Source: Bacillota bacterium
GTDB lineage: Bacteria; Bacillota; Clostridia; Peptostreptococcales; Anaerovoracaceae
Assembly (NCBI GenBank): GCA_017405645.1
Contig: JAFQZZ010000019.1
Coordinates: 1-32,133 of the forward strand
Direction of reading: 5' to 3'
Length of the DNA: 32,133 bases
This document shows positions 1 to 10,846 of the stretch, one piece after another (position 1 is the stretch's first letter; the number at the start of each line of letters is the position of its first letter). The position numbers and the translations under genes are program-made. Below the pieces are notes generated by a model. The model did no database searches, was not told the DNA's origin, and saw only the letters and a program-made list of their open reading frames with translations.

Positions 1-123
1 GCCGTATCTCATCTTCAGTGTCTTGGTGATCGCTGCTGTCAGTGTGGTCTTGCCATGGTCTACGTGGCCGATCGTACCGATGTTTACATGCGGTTTTGTA
101 CGTTCAAATTTTTCTTTTGCCAT
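1..123 (-). CDS. tuf: Elongation factor Tu, N-terminal fragment (cut by window edge)
   Basis: Only the first 41 codons are present; the rest lies beyond the left edge. EF-Tu is the GTPase that brings aminoacyl-tRNA to the ribosomal A site. The fragment starts [20 protein letters not shown] and contains the P-loop GHVDHGKT at residues 19-26, which is diagnostic of EF-Tu. The ATG is preceded by an AAAGGATG ribosome-binding site. The gene follows fusA by 31 nt and is the last gene of the str operon visible here. The identity is certain for the part that can be seen. Confidence 0.97.
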   Translation of the reverse strand, partial: MAKEKFERTKPHVNIGTIGHVDHGKTTLTAAITKTLKMRYG

Positions 124-154
124 CTTTGTTCATCCTTTCATAAACAATTATGTA

Positions 155-2221
<2,067 letters not shown>

Positions 2222-2257
2222 AATTCTCCTCCTTTCTGCAGAATTCTGTTCAGTGGA

Positions 2258-2929
<672 letters not shown>

Positions 2930-2974
2930 TACTCAATAAATCGAGCGGGCTGCGCTTTTACACCGTTTCAACAA

Positions 2975-3388
2975 TTATTTCTTAGGCCGCTTCGCGCCAT
3001 ACTTGGAACGAGCCTGACCTCTGCCGGACACACCCGCCGTATCCAGTGTACCACGTACGATATGGTAACGGACACCCGGTAAGTCCTTTACTCTGCCGCC
3101 TCTGATCAGAACAACACTGTGTTCCTGCAGGTTGTGGCCGACGCCGGGGATATAAGCCGTGACTTCGATCCCGTTGGTCAGACGGACTCTGGCAACCTTT
3201 CTCAGCGCGGAGTTCGGCTTCTTCGGAGTTACAGTCTTTACCGCCGTGCAGACACCTCTCTTCTGCGGAGAGTTCTGGTCTGTGGGCTTTTTGCGTAAGC
3301 TGTTGTACCCTTTGAGCAGCGCAGGAGCCGTGGATTTGGCTACTGTTCTTTCTCTGCCGTTTCTAACTAACTGGTTGATTGTAGGCAT
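2975..3388 (-). CDS. rpsL: 30S ribosomal protein S12
   Basis: S12 sits at the decoding centre and affects accuracy. The 137-residue protein has the signature [11 protein letters not shown] and the core [20 protein letters not shown]. Its N-terminal part is about 13 residues longer than the E. coli protein, as in Bacillota. K56 and K101, which correspond to the classic streptomycin-resistance sites (E. coli K43 and K88 counting Met), are both lysine, so no streptomycin-resistance change is present at these sites. The ATG is preceded by a strong GAGGAGGTGA site. It is the first gene of the str operon, with its own promoter about 100 nt upstream. Confidence 0.98.
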   Translation of the reverse strand: MPTINQLVRNGRERTVAKSTAPALLKGYNSLRKKPTDQNSPQKRGVCTAVKTVTPKKPNSALRKVARVRLTNGIEVTAYIPGVGHNLQEHSVVLIRGGRVKDLPGVRYHIVRGTLDTAGVSGRGQARSKYGAKRPKK

Positions 3389-3429
3389 TCTTTGGTTTCA
3401 CCTCCTCGATCATTAAGTAGTTGATTATA

Positions 3430-3489
3430 TTAAAACATATGGATGTTTTAAGCATAGAAAAACAATGTGTCCCGTGAGAACACATTGTT
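3430..3489 (-). promoter_or_regulatory. Two perfect hairpins in the rpsL leader
   Basis: Between the rpsL promoter and rpsL lie two perfect inverted repeats. The first to be transcribed, 3461-3489, has 10-bp arms (AACAATGTGT/ACACATTGTT) around a 9-nt loop and is followed by five T on the minus strand. The second, 3430-3451, has 9-bp arms (TTAAAACAT/ATGTTTTAA) around 4 nt. The first could be a weak intrinsic terminator or attenuator, or a DNA operator just after the start site. The second could be an RNA stability or operator element. Which of these applies cannot be told from the sequence. Confidence 0.55.
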
Positions 3490-3490
3490 A

Positions 3491-3519
3491 AATATATCAT
3501 TTTGAAGCCCTGATGTCAA
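3491..3519 (-). promoter_or_regulatory. Promoter of the str operon
   Basis: On the minus strand there is a perfect -35 TTGACA (3514-3519), a 17-bp spacer and a -10 TATATT (3491-3496). It lies about 100 nt upstream of rpsL with two hairpins in between. A dedicated promoter is needed because the str operon is cut off from rpoBC by about 10 kb of other genes. Confidence 0.85.
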
Positions 3520-3576
3520 CAAAAAGTTGGTCGGAAAGCCTTGAAAACTGCCGTTTTCCGGCCTTTTAGGCATAAC

Positions 3577-3605
3577 TTGCATATTTTGAAAGAAAGGTTT
3601 ATGAT
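3577..3605 (+). promoter_or_regulatory. Possible promoter of the repeat-containing SLH protein gene
   Basis: TTGCAT (3577-3582), a 17-bp spacer and TATGAT (3600-3605) stand about 68 nt before the ATG at 3673. Both hexamers are imperfect. No better candidate is seen in the divergent interval shared with the rpsL promoter. Confidence 0.45.
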
Positions 3606-3672
3606 AATAGCATACGGTATCTCCCGTTTTCCGGGAGATGCCCGGGAATGATCAAAAGGAGGATGAAAGAGA

Positions 3673-5691
3673 ATGAAACTGAAACGATTACTGGCGATCG
3701 CCATGGTTTTATGCCTGTGCCTGACAACCGTGGTCTTCGCAGAAGAACCCGCATCAGCGGATCCGTCGGGAGGAAGCACGGATGTTTACTCCGGCACCTG
3801 GGTGGAATCCACCGCACAGCGGGCGACCATGGAGATCACCCCGTCGGAAAAAGGCTTCACGGTCATCGTGGAATGGCCGGGCAGCGCTTCGGAACGGACG
3901 GTCTGGGAGATCCCGGACGCTGTTTACGACAGCGGAAAGGACGCCCTGGTCTACAAGGACGGTCAAATGCTGAAGCGAACCTACAAGGAAGACGGCACTT
4001 ATGAAGATGCGACCATTTTTATCGAAGAAAGCGGCACCATCTCCGTCAAGGACGGCAACCTGACCTGGCACCGGGATTCCGACGATCCGACGGTGGGGGA
4101 AGTAACCTTTAATAAAGCTAAAGAAACCGTACCGGATTATTCGGGCGAATGGGTGGAGACCATCGCTCACCGGGCCACGGTAGAGATCACGGCATCGGGG
4201 GACAACTACAACATCCACGTCGAATGGCCGGGCAGCGCTTCCACCAGGGAGATCTGGGAGATCACGAATGCAGTCTACGACAAGGACAAGGACGCCCTGG
4301 TCTATGCAAACGGCAAGGAAACCGAACGCACTTTCAAGGAAGACGGCACCTACGAGGATAAAGTCGTTTCCGCCACCGCCACCGGCACCCTGACCCTCAA
4401 GGACGACGGGAAGCTTTACTGGCACCGGGACGGCGCGGATCAGGACGATACCGTCTTTGAAAAGGCGGAAATCGTCACGCCGGATTTCACCGGCGACTGG
4501 GTGGATTCCGCCTCCAATCGCGCTAAAATGAACATCAAGAAGAGCGGGGAAAACTACACGATCCATGTGGAATGGTCGGGCAGCGTTTCCTCTATGGCCG
4601 TCTGGGACATCACTGCGGCCTATGACAAAGACAAGAAAGCCCTGGTCTACACCAACGGCAAGGAGAGCGAACGGACCTACAAGCAGGACGGCACCTATGA
4701 AGAAAAAGTCCTCTCCAACGAAGCCAGCGGCACCCTGGTCATGAAGGACGACGGGAAGATCTACTGGACACGGGACGGCGCCGACCAGTTCCCCACCGCC
4801 TTCGAGAAGTATGAATACACCGAACCGGATTACGAAGGCAACTGGATCGATACCGTTTCCAAGCGGGCCCAGATGAAGATCAAGAAATCCGGGGACGGCT
4901 ACACCGTCCGCATCGAATGGGGCGGCGGCGTTTCCACCCGGGCGATGTGGGACATCCCCATGGTGGTCTACAACCAGACTAAAGACGCCCTGGTTTACGA
5001 CAACTGCACCGAATTCGAACGGAACTATAAATCGGACGGCACCTATCAGGATACGGTGTTCACCACCAAGGGCACCGGCACCCTGACCCTGAAGTCCGAC
5101 GGCAAGATCTACTGGCACCGGGATTCCGCTCCGGATCAGGATCTGATCTTTGAGCGTTCCTCCGAGGAATTCAATCCTTTCGAGGATGTGAAGAAAGAAG
5201 ATTACTTCTATGACGCCGTGCTGTGGGCCTACAAAAACGGCATCACCCAGGGCATGTCCGACACCGAATTCATGCCGGCACTCAACGTGACCCGGGGACA
5301 GGTCGTGACCTTCCTGTGGCGGGTGGCCGGCAAGCCGGCTCCCACAAAGAGCACGAACCCCTTTGCGGACGTCACCAAGGACATGTACTGCTATGAACCG
5401 GTGCTCTGGGCCGTGGAAAACGGCATTACCACCGGCATGGACGAGACCCACTTCGCGCCGGATGCCAACGTGACCCGGGCCCAGGTGGTGACCTTCCTGT
5501 ACCGCTACAAGGGCAAGAAGGTGGAAACGGCGAACCCCTTCGTGGATGTTCCTTCGGGTGAGTGGTACTATGAAGCAGTGCTTTGGGCGGCCTCCAACAA
5601 GATCGTCAACGGCATCGATGAGACCCACTTCGCGCCGGAAGACAACTGCACCAGAGGGCAGATCGTCACCATCCTCTACCGCTCGAAATAG
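3673..5691 (+). CDS. Secreted SLH-anchored protein with four tandem ~115-residue repeats
   Basis: This 672-residue protein is predicted to be exported and held on the cell wall. Residues 1-23 form a signal peptide (MKLKRLLAIAMVLCLCL, cleavage near VFA-EE). Four related units follow at about 38-150, 155-266, 270-380 and 385-496. Each has the pattern GxWV(E/D)S..xRAxMxI, (V/I)EWxGS(A/V)S, W(E/D)I, KDALVY and WxRD, which suggests one repeated beta-rich domain. Three SLH domains occupy about 500-553, 562-613 and 621-672 (VTRGQVVTFLWR-type ends); such domains bind pyruvylated wall polysaccharide in many Bacillota. AAAAGGAGG lies 10 nt before the ATG. I do not recognise the repeat unit as a named family, so ligand and role are unknown. 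Confidence 0.88.
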   Translation: MKLKRLLAIAMVLCLCLTTVVFAEEPASADPSGGSTDVYSGTWVESTAQRATMEITPSEKGFTVIVEWPGSASERTVWEIPDAVYDSGKDALVYKDGQMLKRTYKEDGTYEDATIFIEESGTISVKDGNLTWHRDSDDPTVGEVTFNKAKETVPDYSGEWVETIAHRATVEITASGDNYNIHVEWPGSASTREIWEITNAVYDKDKDALVYANGKETERTFKEDGTYEDKVVSATATGTLTLKDDGKLYWHRDGADQDDTVFEKAEIVTPDFTGDWVDSASNRAKMNIKKSGENYTIHVEWSGSVSSMAVWDITAAYDKDKKALVYTNGKESERTYKQDGTYEEKVLSNEASGTLVMKDDGKIYWTRDGADQFPTAFEKYEYTEPDYEGNWIDTVSKRAQMKIKKSGDGYTVRIEWGGGVSTRAMWDIPMVVYNQTKDALVYDNCTEFERNYKSDGTYQDTVFTTKGTGTLTLKSDGKIYWHRDSAPDQDLIFERSSEEFNPFEDVKKEDYFYDAVLWAYKNGITQGMSDTEFMPALNVTRGQVVTFLWRVAGKPAPTKSTNPFADVTKDMYCYEPVLWAVENGITTGMDETHFAPDANVTRAQVVTFLYRYKGKKVETANPFVDVPSGEWYYEAVLWAASNKIVNGIDETHFAPEDNCTRGQIVTILYRSK

Positions 5692-5716
5692 CCAAACAGC
5701 TTATTCTCTGAAACAG

Positions 5717-5752
5717 AAAACCGGAAGCGATTGCCTCGCTTCCGGTTTTTTT
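5717..5752. terminator. Bidirectional terminator between two convergent SLH genes
   Basis: A 14-bp perfect stem (5717-5730 with 5736-5749) has a TTGCC loop and seven T on the plus strand, with four T on the minus strand. It can end transcripts from both converging SLH genes. Confidence 0.88.
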
Positions 5753-5766
5753 ACTGTCTTCGTTTT

Positions 5767-8700
5767 TCAGTTTCCGGTCTTCAGCCGCATGATCATCGTT
5801 GCCACCTGGGCCCTCGTGGCGCTTCCCTGCGGTTCCAGGGTGGTCTCTGTCATGCCGTTGATGATCCCGTCTGTAACGGCCCACAGCAGGGGCTCCCGCG
5901 CCCAGTCGCTGATCTGGTCCTCATCGTCAAATCCGGCCAGGCCCATGGCGCCGCCGCCGGCTTCGGCCTTGCTGTACCGGAACAGGATCGCCGCCAGCTG
6001 CTCCCGGGTGATCTTGTCGTTCGGGCCGAAGGTCTTTTCATCGTATCCGGTGACGATCTGACTGGCTGCCGCCCAGTTCACCGCCGCCTCGTACCAGGAA
6101 CCCTTCTCCAGGTCGGTGAAGCCCGAAGCTTCCGCCGCCGGCTCGTTCTCCATCCGCCAGAGCATCGTGACGATCATGGCCCGGGTGGTGGCCTCGTTCG
6201 GCTCAAAGGCAGAATCGCCGGTGCCGTTCATGATGCCCTCGTCCAGCACGTAGTGGACGCCGTCATGGTACCAGGCCTTCGGGTCGCAGTCGCTGAACCG
6301 GCTGACCGGACAGGTCCCGTCCCCCGGACAGTCGCTGACCGCACCTGCCTCGGTTTCCACATAGCGGAAGGAGGCTTCCGTCCGGAAGGGGGAATTCTGT
6401 TCCTGTTTGCCGGTACCGTCATAGGCTTCTCCCGCCCGGATGACGGAGGCCGTCAGGCTCACCGCTTTCGGTTCCCCTTCCACCGGTTCACACTGAACGC
6501 CGCCGGCCGTTCCCCGGGCCAGCAGGACGCCGGTAACGGTGAGTGCATCGTTGTCCTTATTCTGCGGACTGAGATAGGTATATCCGTCTCCGTCCTTCTG
6601 CGGGTCTTTGTAGTACTGGTTCAGGAACTGCTCAAAGCTGAGCTGACTCTGATCCGCGCCGGTGTAGCTCAGCACCCAATCGTATTCCTCCTGCAGGCTC
6701 TGCAGTTCCTCTGCCGGGATCGCGATCCGGACATCGTCTTCGTAGGGCATCAGCACCAACCCGGAGCTGCTGCCTTTTTCGCTGCCTTTTGCCCGGACCG
6801 TACCCGCCAGGGTATCCTTCTTTGTATTCTTTTCATTGGCTTTGATGCTTTCCATATAGGCGTCCGAGCTGTCCCAGTAATTGACCGGGATGTAGCCGTC
6901 GATGATCCGCCCGCAGCGGACCCCAGCGCTTTCCTTCGCCTTCCCGGCTTCCGCATCCAGGATGCTGCCCTTCTGCACGGAAAGAACGCCCTCCACGTCC
7001 GCGCCGCGGCTGGCGGCATCCGCATCCGCGCCGACCGCTTTCGCCGTGCTCCGGTCCGCGATGATGAAATCACCGTCCACGTTGATGCCGATGCTCTTGC
7101 TCTTCGCGGAAGCGCCGGCGATCCCGGTCACCGTGCTGCCTTTGTTGATCTCAAAGCAGTAGTCGGCGTGGATGCCGTGGTTTTTGCTTTCCGCCGAATC
7201 CAAGCTGGTGCCGGTCACGGTACTGCCGGAAACGCCCAGATAACTGTCGATATAGATGCCGGCGGCCGATTTTCCGGCCTGCCCGGAGGTGCCGCTGACC
7301 CGGCTGCCGTTCAGGATGCGGGTCAGGTGGGACGCGAAGATCCCGTCGGAATAACTGTCCGCCTTGTCCGCCGAACCGTCCACGGTGCTGCCGTCGATGG
7401 TCAGGGCCGCTACGCACAGCCCGTAGCTTTCCCCGCCGGCCACGCTGCCGTCGGCGACGATTTCACTGTTTTTGATATTCGCGTCAAAGGCCGAGAAGAT
7501 CCCCACGGAAACGCTGTCGCCCACGCCGCCGTCCGCAAAGACGGTGCTACCGTCGATCTCGAGGTCCCCGGCTCCATAGATCCCGCAGGAGTTATTGGAA
7601 GTGGTGCCGCCGGAAGCCTTCACGTCTGCATCAGCGATCCGCAGGACGTCCTCCGCATAGATCCCCTTGCTGGAACCGATGGCATAGAGCCCTTTTTCCT
7701 GCAGAGCCGTCCGGCCCTGGGTTTCCAGAGTACACCCTTCCAGGGTCAGCTTCCCGCCGAACTGATCTGCCATAGCGTAAAATTTCTCCACATAGACCCC
7801 GCAGCTTTCAACCAGGTTCCCGGTGCCCTCGTCTGCTCCCGAAACCGTCAGTTTGCCGCCTTCGATCTTCAGGTCCGCTCCGGACACGCCGATGGCAGCG
7901 CTGGTATCCAGATAGGAAGGTGCTTCTTCCGGATAATCCTCCGCTTGAGGCATGGTCATGTCGATCTGATTCTCATTTCCCTCCAGCCGGATGGTCAGGA
8001 GGTCCGTCTTGGTCACATCTTCCATATGGCCCTGGTAATAGATCCCGGCACTGACGGAATAGAGCGTGCCGTCGTGCCTGCTGGCTCCGAAAAACACCAC
8101 TCCCGGGCCGCTGTAACTGAAATCCTTCAGGGTCAGGGTATTGGCAGCCTTGTCATAGGACGCGGTGCCGTCCTCCAGAATGTCCGCCGCGTTGGCATCC
8201 GTTACCTTCACGCCGCCTACATAAAGATCCCCCGGTTCCGGCGCATTGGTCACGGTCTCCTTCTGGACCTCGTCCACCTTCCAGACGTAGACTTCGTCTT
8301 CATTGGCTACCAGGCCGTACTTCGTATTGTTGAAGGCGCTCCGCTTCATGCCGTCGGAAAGCGCTTCTTCGGAAAAGTATCCGCCGGTGATGTGGCCGTT
8401 TGGGTATTCCATCTTCACCGCGCAGTCGTAATACCCGCCGGTGATCCGGCAGTTGTCCGTATTCAACAGGATCCCGCCGGGACCGGACTGCTCACTGGAA
8501 CCTTCCCCGATGAAGGTCCCGCCGGAAAGAGTGGTCTCGCTCTGGGAGGTCAGCAGCGTTCCCCAGGAACCCACGGTGCGGATGGTGCCGCCTTTGATCT
8601 CGATGATCCCCGTATTATCATAGGAAGAGATCCCGCCGCCGTTTCTCAGTTCGTTTTCCAGCGTCCCGCTCTCCAGTATAAAGACGTTCTTCCGGATGCT

Positions 8701-9174
8701 CTGGTCCGTCTTCTGGAAATCAAAATCCACGATCCGGCTGCAGGCGGTGACCAGTTCTCCCTGCCCGCCGCTGCTGTCCCGGATGGTCAGCTGTCCGTTG
8801 TTCAGGCTGATGGCCGCGCTGCCCGTCACGGCCGGCTCAATCCGGAGCCGGTTGCCGTTCAGGTCCAGGTCCACGGCCTTCCCGGCGATCTCCAGGGTGG
8901 GCGGGAAGGTGTAGTCCGCCTCACTGCCGACGGGGTCCAGCGTCACCTCTTCCGCGTCGATCCGGATATGGACCGGGTTTTCTAGCGTTCCTTTCTCTAT
9001 CGCCGCCCGGAGCTGGACCCCGGTGCTGACCAGATAGGGCTCCGCGCCGGTGCCGCTGCCCGTCAGGGCTGCCGCATCCTCCGCCAGCGACGTAAATGTC
9101 ACGGCCGGCAGCGTCCCCGCCGCCAGTATCAGCGCCAGCAGGACCGCCGTCCATTTTCTTCCTCTTTTTTTCAA
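5767..9174 (-). CDS. Large SLH-anchored surface protein with beta-helix-like repeats
   Basis: I chose the TTG at 9174: it has GGGAGG nearby and starts directly at a signal peptide (KKRGRKWTAVLLALILAAG, cleavage near SLA-ED). This gives 1135 residues. A longer reading from 9258 would put 28 unrelated residues before the signal. The body looks like a right-handed beta-helix: repeated short turns with GSTV, GI and IDG motifs, and about eight tandem units of ~28 residues in the middle (for example LTIDGSTVDGSADKADSYSD). Three SLH domains fill about the last 175 residues (roughly 960-1018, 1019-1081 and 1082-1135). Proteins of this type often bind or act on polysaccharides or act as adhesins. No catalytic residues can be assigned, so the role is open. 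Confidence 0.85.
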   Translation of the reverse strand: MKKRGRKWTAVLLALILAAGTLPAVTFTSLAEDAAALTGSGTGAEPYLVSTGVQLRAAIEKGTLENPVHIRIDAEEVTLDPVGSEADYTFPPTLEIAGKAVDLDLNGNRLRIEPAVTGSAAISLNNGQLTIRDSSGGQGELVTACSRIVDFDFQKTDQSIRKNVFILESGTLENELRNGGGISSYDNTGIIEIKGGTIRTVGSWGTLLTSQSETTLSGGTFIGEGSSEQSGPGGILLNTDNCRITGGYYDCAVKMEYPNGHITGGYFSEEALSDGMKRSAFNNTKYGLVANEDEVYVWKVDEVQKETVTNAPEPGDLYVGGVKVTDANAADILEDGTASYDKAANTLTLKDFSYSGPGVVFFGASRHDGTLYSVSAGIYYQGHMEDVTKTDLLTIRLEGNENQIDMTMPQAEDYPEEAPSYLDTSAAIGVSGADLKIEGGKLTVSGADEGTGNLVESCGVYVEKFYAMADQFGGKLTLEGCTLETQGRTALQEKGLYAIGSSKGIYAEDVLRIADADVKASGGTTSNNSCGIYGAGDLEIDGSTVFADGGVGDSVSVGIFSAFDANIKNSEIVADGSVAGGESYGLCVAALTIDGSTVDGSADKADSYSDGIFASHLTRILNGSRVSGTSGQAGKSAAGIYIDSYLGVSGSTVTGTSLDSAESKNHGIHADYCFEINKGSTVTGIAGASAKSKSIGINVDGDFIIADRSTAKAVGADADAASRGADVEGVLSVQKGSILDAEAGKAKESAGVRCGRIIDGYIPVNYWDSSDAYMESIKANEKNTKKDTLAGTVRAKGSEKGSSSGLVLMPYEDDVRIAIPAEELQSLQEEYDWVLSYTGADQSQLSFEQFLNQYYKDPQKDGDGYTYLSPQNKDNDALTVTGVLLARGTAGGVQCEPVEGEPKAVSLTASVIRAGEAYDGTGKQEQNSPFRTEASFRYVETEAGAVSDCPGDGTCPVSRFSDCDPKAWYHDGVHYVLDEGIMNGTGDSAFEPNEATTRAMIVTMLWRMENEPAAEASGFTDLEKGSWYEAAVNWAAASQIVTGYDEKTFGPNDKITREQLAAILFRYSKAEAGGGAMGLAGFDDEDQISDWAREPLLWAVTDGIINGMTETTLEPQGSATRAQVATMIMRLKTGN

Positions 9175-9217
9175 TGTGATTTCCTCCCTTTCTATTCGTT
9201 CATTGCTCAACGCTATC

Positions 9218-9247
9218 ATTATATCAAAGAACCCGCCGGAATCCCAA
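9218..9247 (-). promoter_or_regulatory. Promoter of the large SLH protein gene
   Basis: On the minus strand, TTGGGA (9242-9247), an 18-bp spacer and a perfect TATAAT (9218-9223) lie about 45 nt upstream of the TTG start at 9174. The -35 is weak and the -10 is strong. Confidence 0.6.
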
Positions 9248-9296
9248 TTATTTTTCACGGCCGGTCCCGATTTGCTCTTTCATGACGGCGGGCGTA

Positions 9297-9305
9297 TGGT
9301 ATAAT
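9297..9305 (+). promoter_or_regulatory. Extended -10 promoter of the EamA/ECF gene pair
   Basis: TGGTATAAT at 9297-9305 is a perfect extended -10 element 30 nt before the ATG at 9335. There is no good -35, as is common for extended -10 promoters. It is divergent to the SLH gene promoter. Confidence 0.6.
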
Positions 9306-9334
9306 TGTAAAAAACAACAAACTCAGGAGTTTTT

Positions 9335-10252
9335 ATGAATTATTTGCAGGCAAATCTCTGCCTTTTATGCGTAACATTCTGCTGGTCCACGGAAGTGATC
9401 ATCTTTTCCTGCATCCCGGACGCCGTATCCCCCTTTGCCGTCACCTCCATCACCTGCCTGGCAGGCGGCGCGCTGCTGTTCCTGGCATTCGGACGGCGGA
9501 TTGCCGCAGGGCTGAAGACCGACCGGAAGAAACAACTGCTCCGGTGCCTGTGGCTCAGCGCCATCAACGCAGCCTACAATACCATGTACCAGTTCGGACT
9601 GGAGGACTTTGATGTATCCACCGGCGCCTTTACCCTGTCCCTCACTGTCGTAGCCCTGCCCATCATCCTGATCCTCCAGCGGTCCCGGGTGGAGCGGCGG
9701 ACCTGGCTTTCCTCCGGCATCGTGCTGATCGGGATCCTCTGCGCCATGGCGGGGGTGATGACCCGTTCCCAGCTGCCGGGGCTGTCTCTCATCGCCGCAG
9801 GCTGCGTCATCAGGGCTTTCTACATCATCAAACTCAACCAATACGCCCGGGAGCACGACCCCGTGGTGCTTTCCGCGCTGATCTGCGTCTCCGGCGGCAT
9901 GGTCAGTTATCTTTTCTGGATGGCCGTCCAGCCGAATACCTTCCTGGGGATCCCCTGGTCGCCGGTGGTCATCGCCACCCTGTCGATCTATTCCTTCTTC
10001 ATCGTCGCCCTGGCCATTACGCTGAACACCTTTGCCCAGCGGCGGGCGACACCGGCCAACGCCACCATCATCTATTCCCTGGAAATCGTTTTCTCCGTTT
10101 TCCTGGGAGCGGTGCTGCCGGCCAGCCTGATTGATCCGGTCCATCTGACCCCCTGGATGGCAGCGGGAGTAGCCTGCGTAGTGGCCGGCAACCTGATCGA
10201 GATCCTGGATCCTGAGAAGATCCGGAACAAGGGGAAGGAGGCGGTCACATGA
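9335..10252 (+). CDS. EamA/DMT-family permease
   Basis: This 305-residue protein is nearly all membrane: about ten hydrophobic helices in two related halves, the layout of EamA drug/metabolite transporters. Examples are the start NYLQANLCLLCVTFCWSTEV, LSLTVVALPIILIL near 110 and, in the second half, NATIIYSLEIVFSVFLGAVL. The family exports or imports small metabolites such as amino acids, but its substrates cannot be read from sequence. A CAGGAG site precedes the ATG. The stop overlaps the next start by four bases (ATGA), so the two are translationally coupled. Confidence 0.85.
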   Translation: MNYLQANLCLLCVTFCWSTEVIIFSCIPDAVSPFAVTSITCLAGGALLFLAFGRRIAAGLKTDRKKQLLRCLWLSAINAAYNTMYQFGLEDFDVSTGAFTLSLTVVALPIILILQRSRVERRTWLSSGIVLIGILCAMAGVMTRSQLPGLSLIAAGCVIRAFYIIKLNQYAREHDPVVLSALICVSGGMVSYLFWMAVQPNTFLGIPWSPVVIATLSIYSFFIVALAITLNTFAQRRATPANATIIYSLEIVFSVFLGAVLPASLIDPVHLTPWMAAGVACVVAGNLIEILDPEKIRNKGKEAVT

Positions 10253-10782
10253 AACAGTGGAAAACCCTCCTGGCCCTCTTCCTGGCCTATTTCATCGTGG
10301 CGTTTCCCTTCAAGGTCATGGGCGTGATCCCCGGGTTTACCGACATTCGGCCGGTGGTCCTGCTGGGGCCCATCTACGCCGTTTTCTTCGGTCTGCCCGG
10401 CTGTTGGGTCATGGCGCTGGGAAACCTGGTGATGGATGCCGTCAGCGGCAGCCTCCGCTGGTCCTCCATTCCGGGATTTGCCGCCAACTTCCTGGGCCCC
10501 TGGCTGATCTACCTGCTCTGTGTCCGGCGGGCAAAAAAACCGTTTTCCCTGCGGACAGGGCGGGACCTGCTGAAACACTGCTGGATCCTCATCCTTTCGG
10601 CGGCGCTGCAGACGGTGCTGATCACCCCGGCGGTGGCCCTGCTCTACCCGGAAGTGGACGCCGGCCTCTTCGCCCTGACGGTAATGCTGAACGACACTGC
10701 TTTTCCCATCGTTTTTGGCATTCCCCTCATGATCCTTCTTCAGGAAGAACTGCACTACCAACCCCTGCGAAGGGGAGAATAA
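10249..10782 (+). CDS. ECF transporter S component-like membrane protein
   Basis: A 177-residue protein with about five or six hydrophobic helices and a short basic cytoplasmic loop (CVRRAKKPFSLRTGRD). Its size, the start MKQWKTLLALFLAYFIVAFP and the stretch GPIYAVFFGLPGCWVMALGN..DAVSG resemble substrate-binding S components of energy-coupling-factor vitamin transporters. The shared T and A subunits are not in this window, which is normal for group II ECF systems. The start overlaps the EamA stop by ATGA. The ligand is unknown, and the family call rests on general pattern rather than a diagnostic motif. Confidence 0.6.
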   Translation: MKQWKTLLALFLAYFIVAFPFKVMGVIPGFTDIRPVVLLGPIYAVFFGLPGCWVMALGNLVMDAVSGSLRWSSIPGFAANFLGPWLIYLLCVRRAKKPFSLRTGRDLLKHCWILILSAALQTVLITPAVALLYPEVDAGLFALTVMLNDTAFPIVFGIPLMILLQEELHYQPLRRGE

Positions 10783-10803
10783 ACGATCCGGTATCAAACA
10801 GAA

Positions 10804-10831
10804 AAGACCGGCGGGACAGCCCGCCGGTCTT
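10804..10831. terminator. Bidirectional terminator between convergent operons
   Basis: A perfect 12-bp stem (10804-10815 with 10820-10831) has an ACAG loop. T-rich tracts flank it on both strands (TCTTGTTTATT on plus, TCTTTTCTGTTT on minus). It ends the ECF gene from one side and the transporter-fusion operon from the other. Confidence 0.85.
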
Positions 10832-10846
10832 GTTTATTCCATAACT

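Noticed and set aside
3754..5628. Long minus-strand frame opposite the repeat-containing SLH gene
   Set aside because: The plus strand has a signal peptide, clear repeats, SLH domains and a strong ribosome-binding site. The minus frame is Gly/Val/His-rich shadow sequence.
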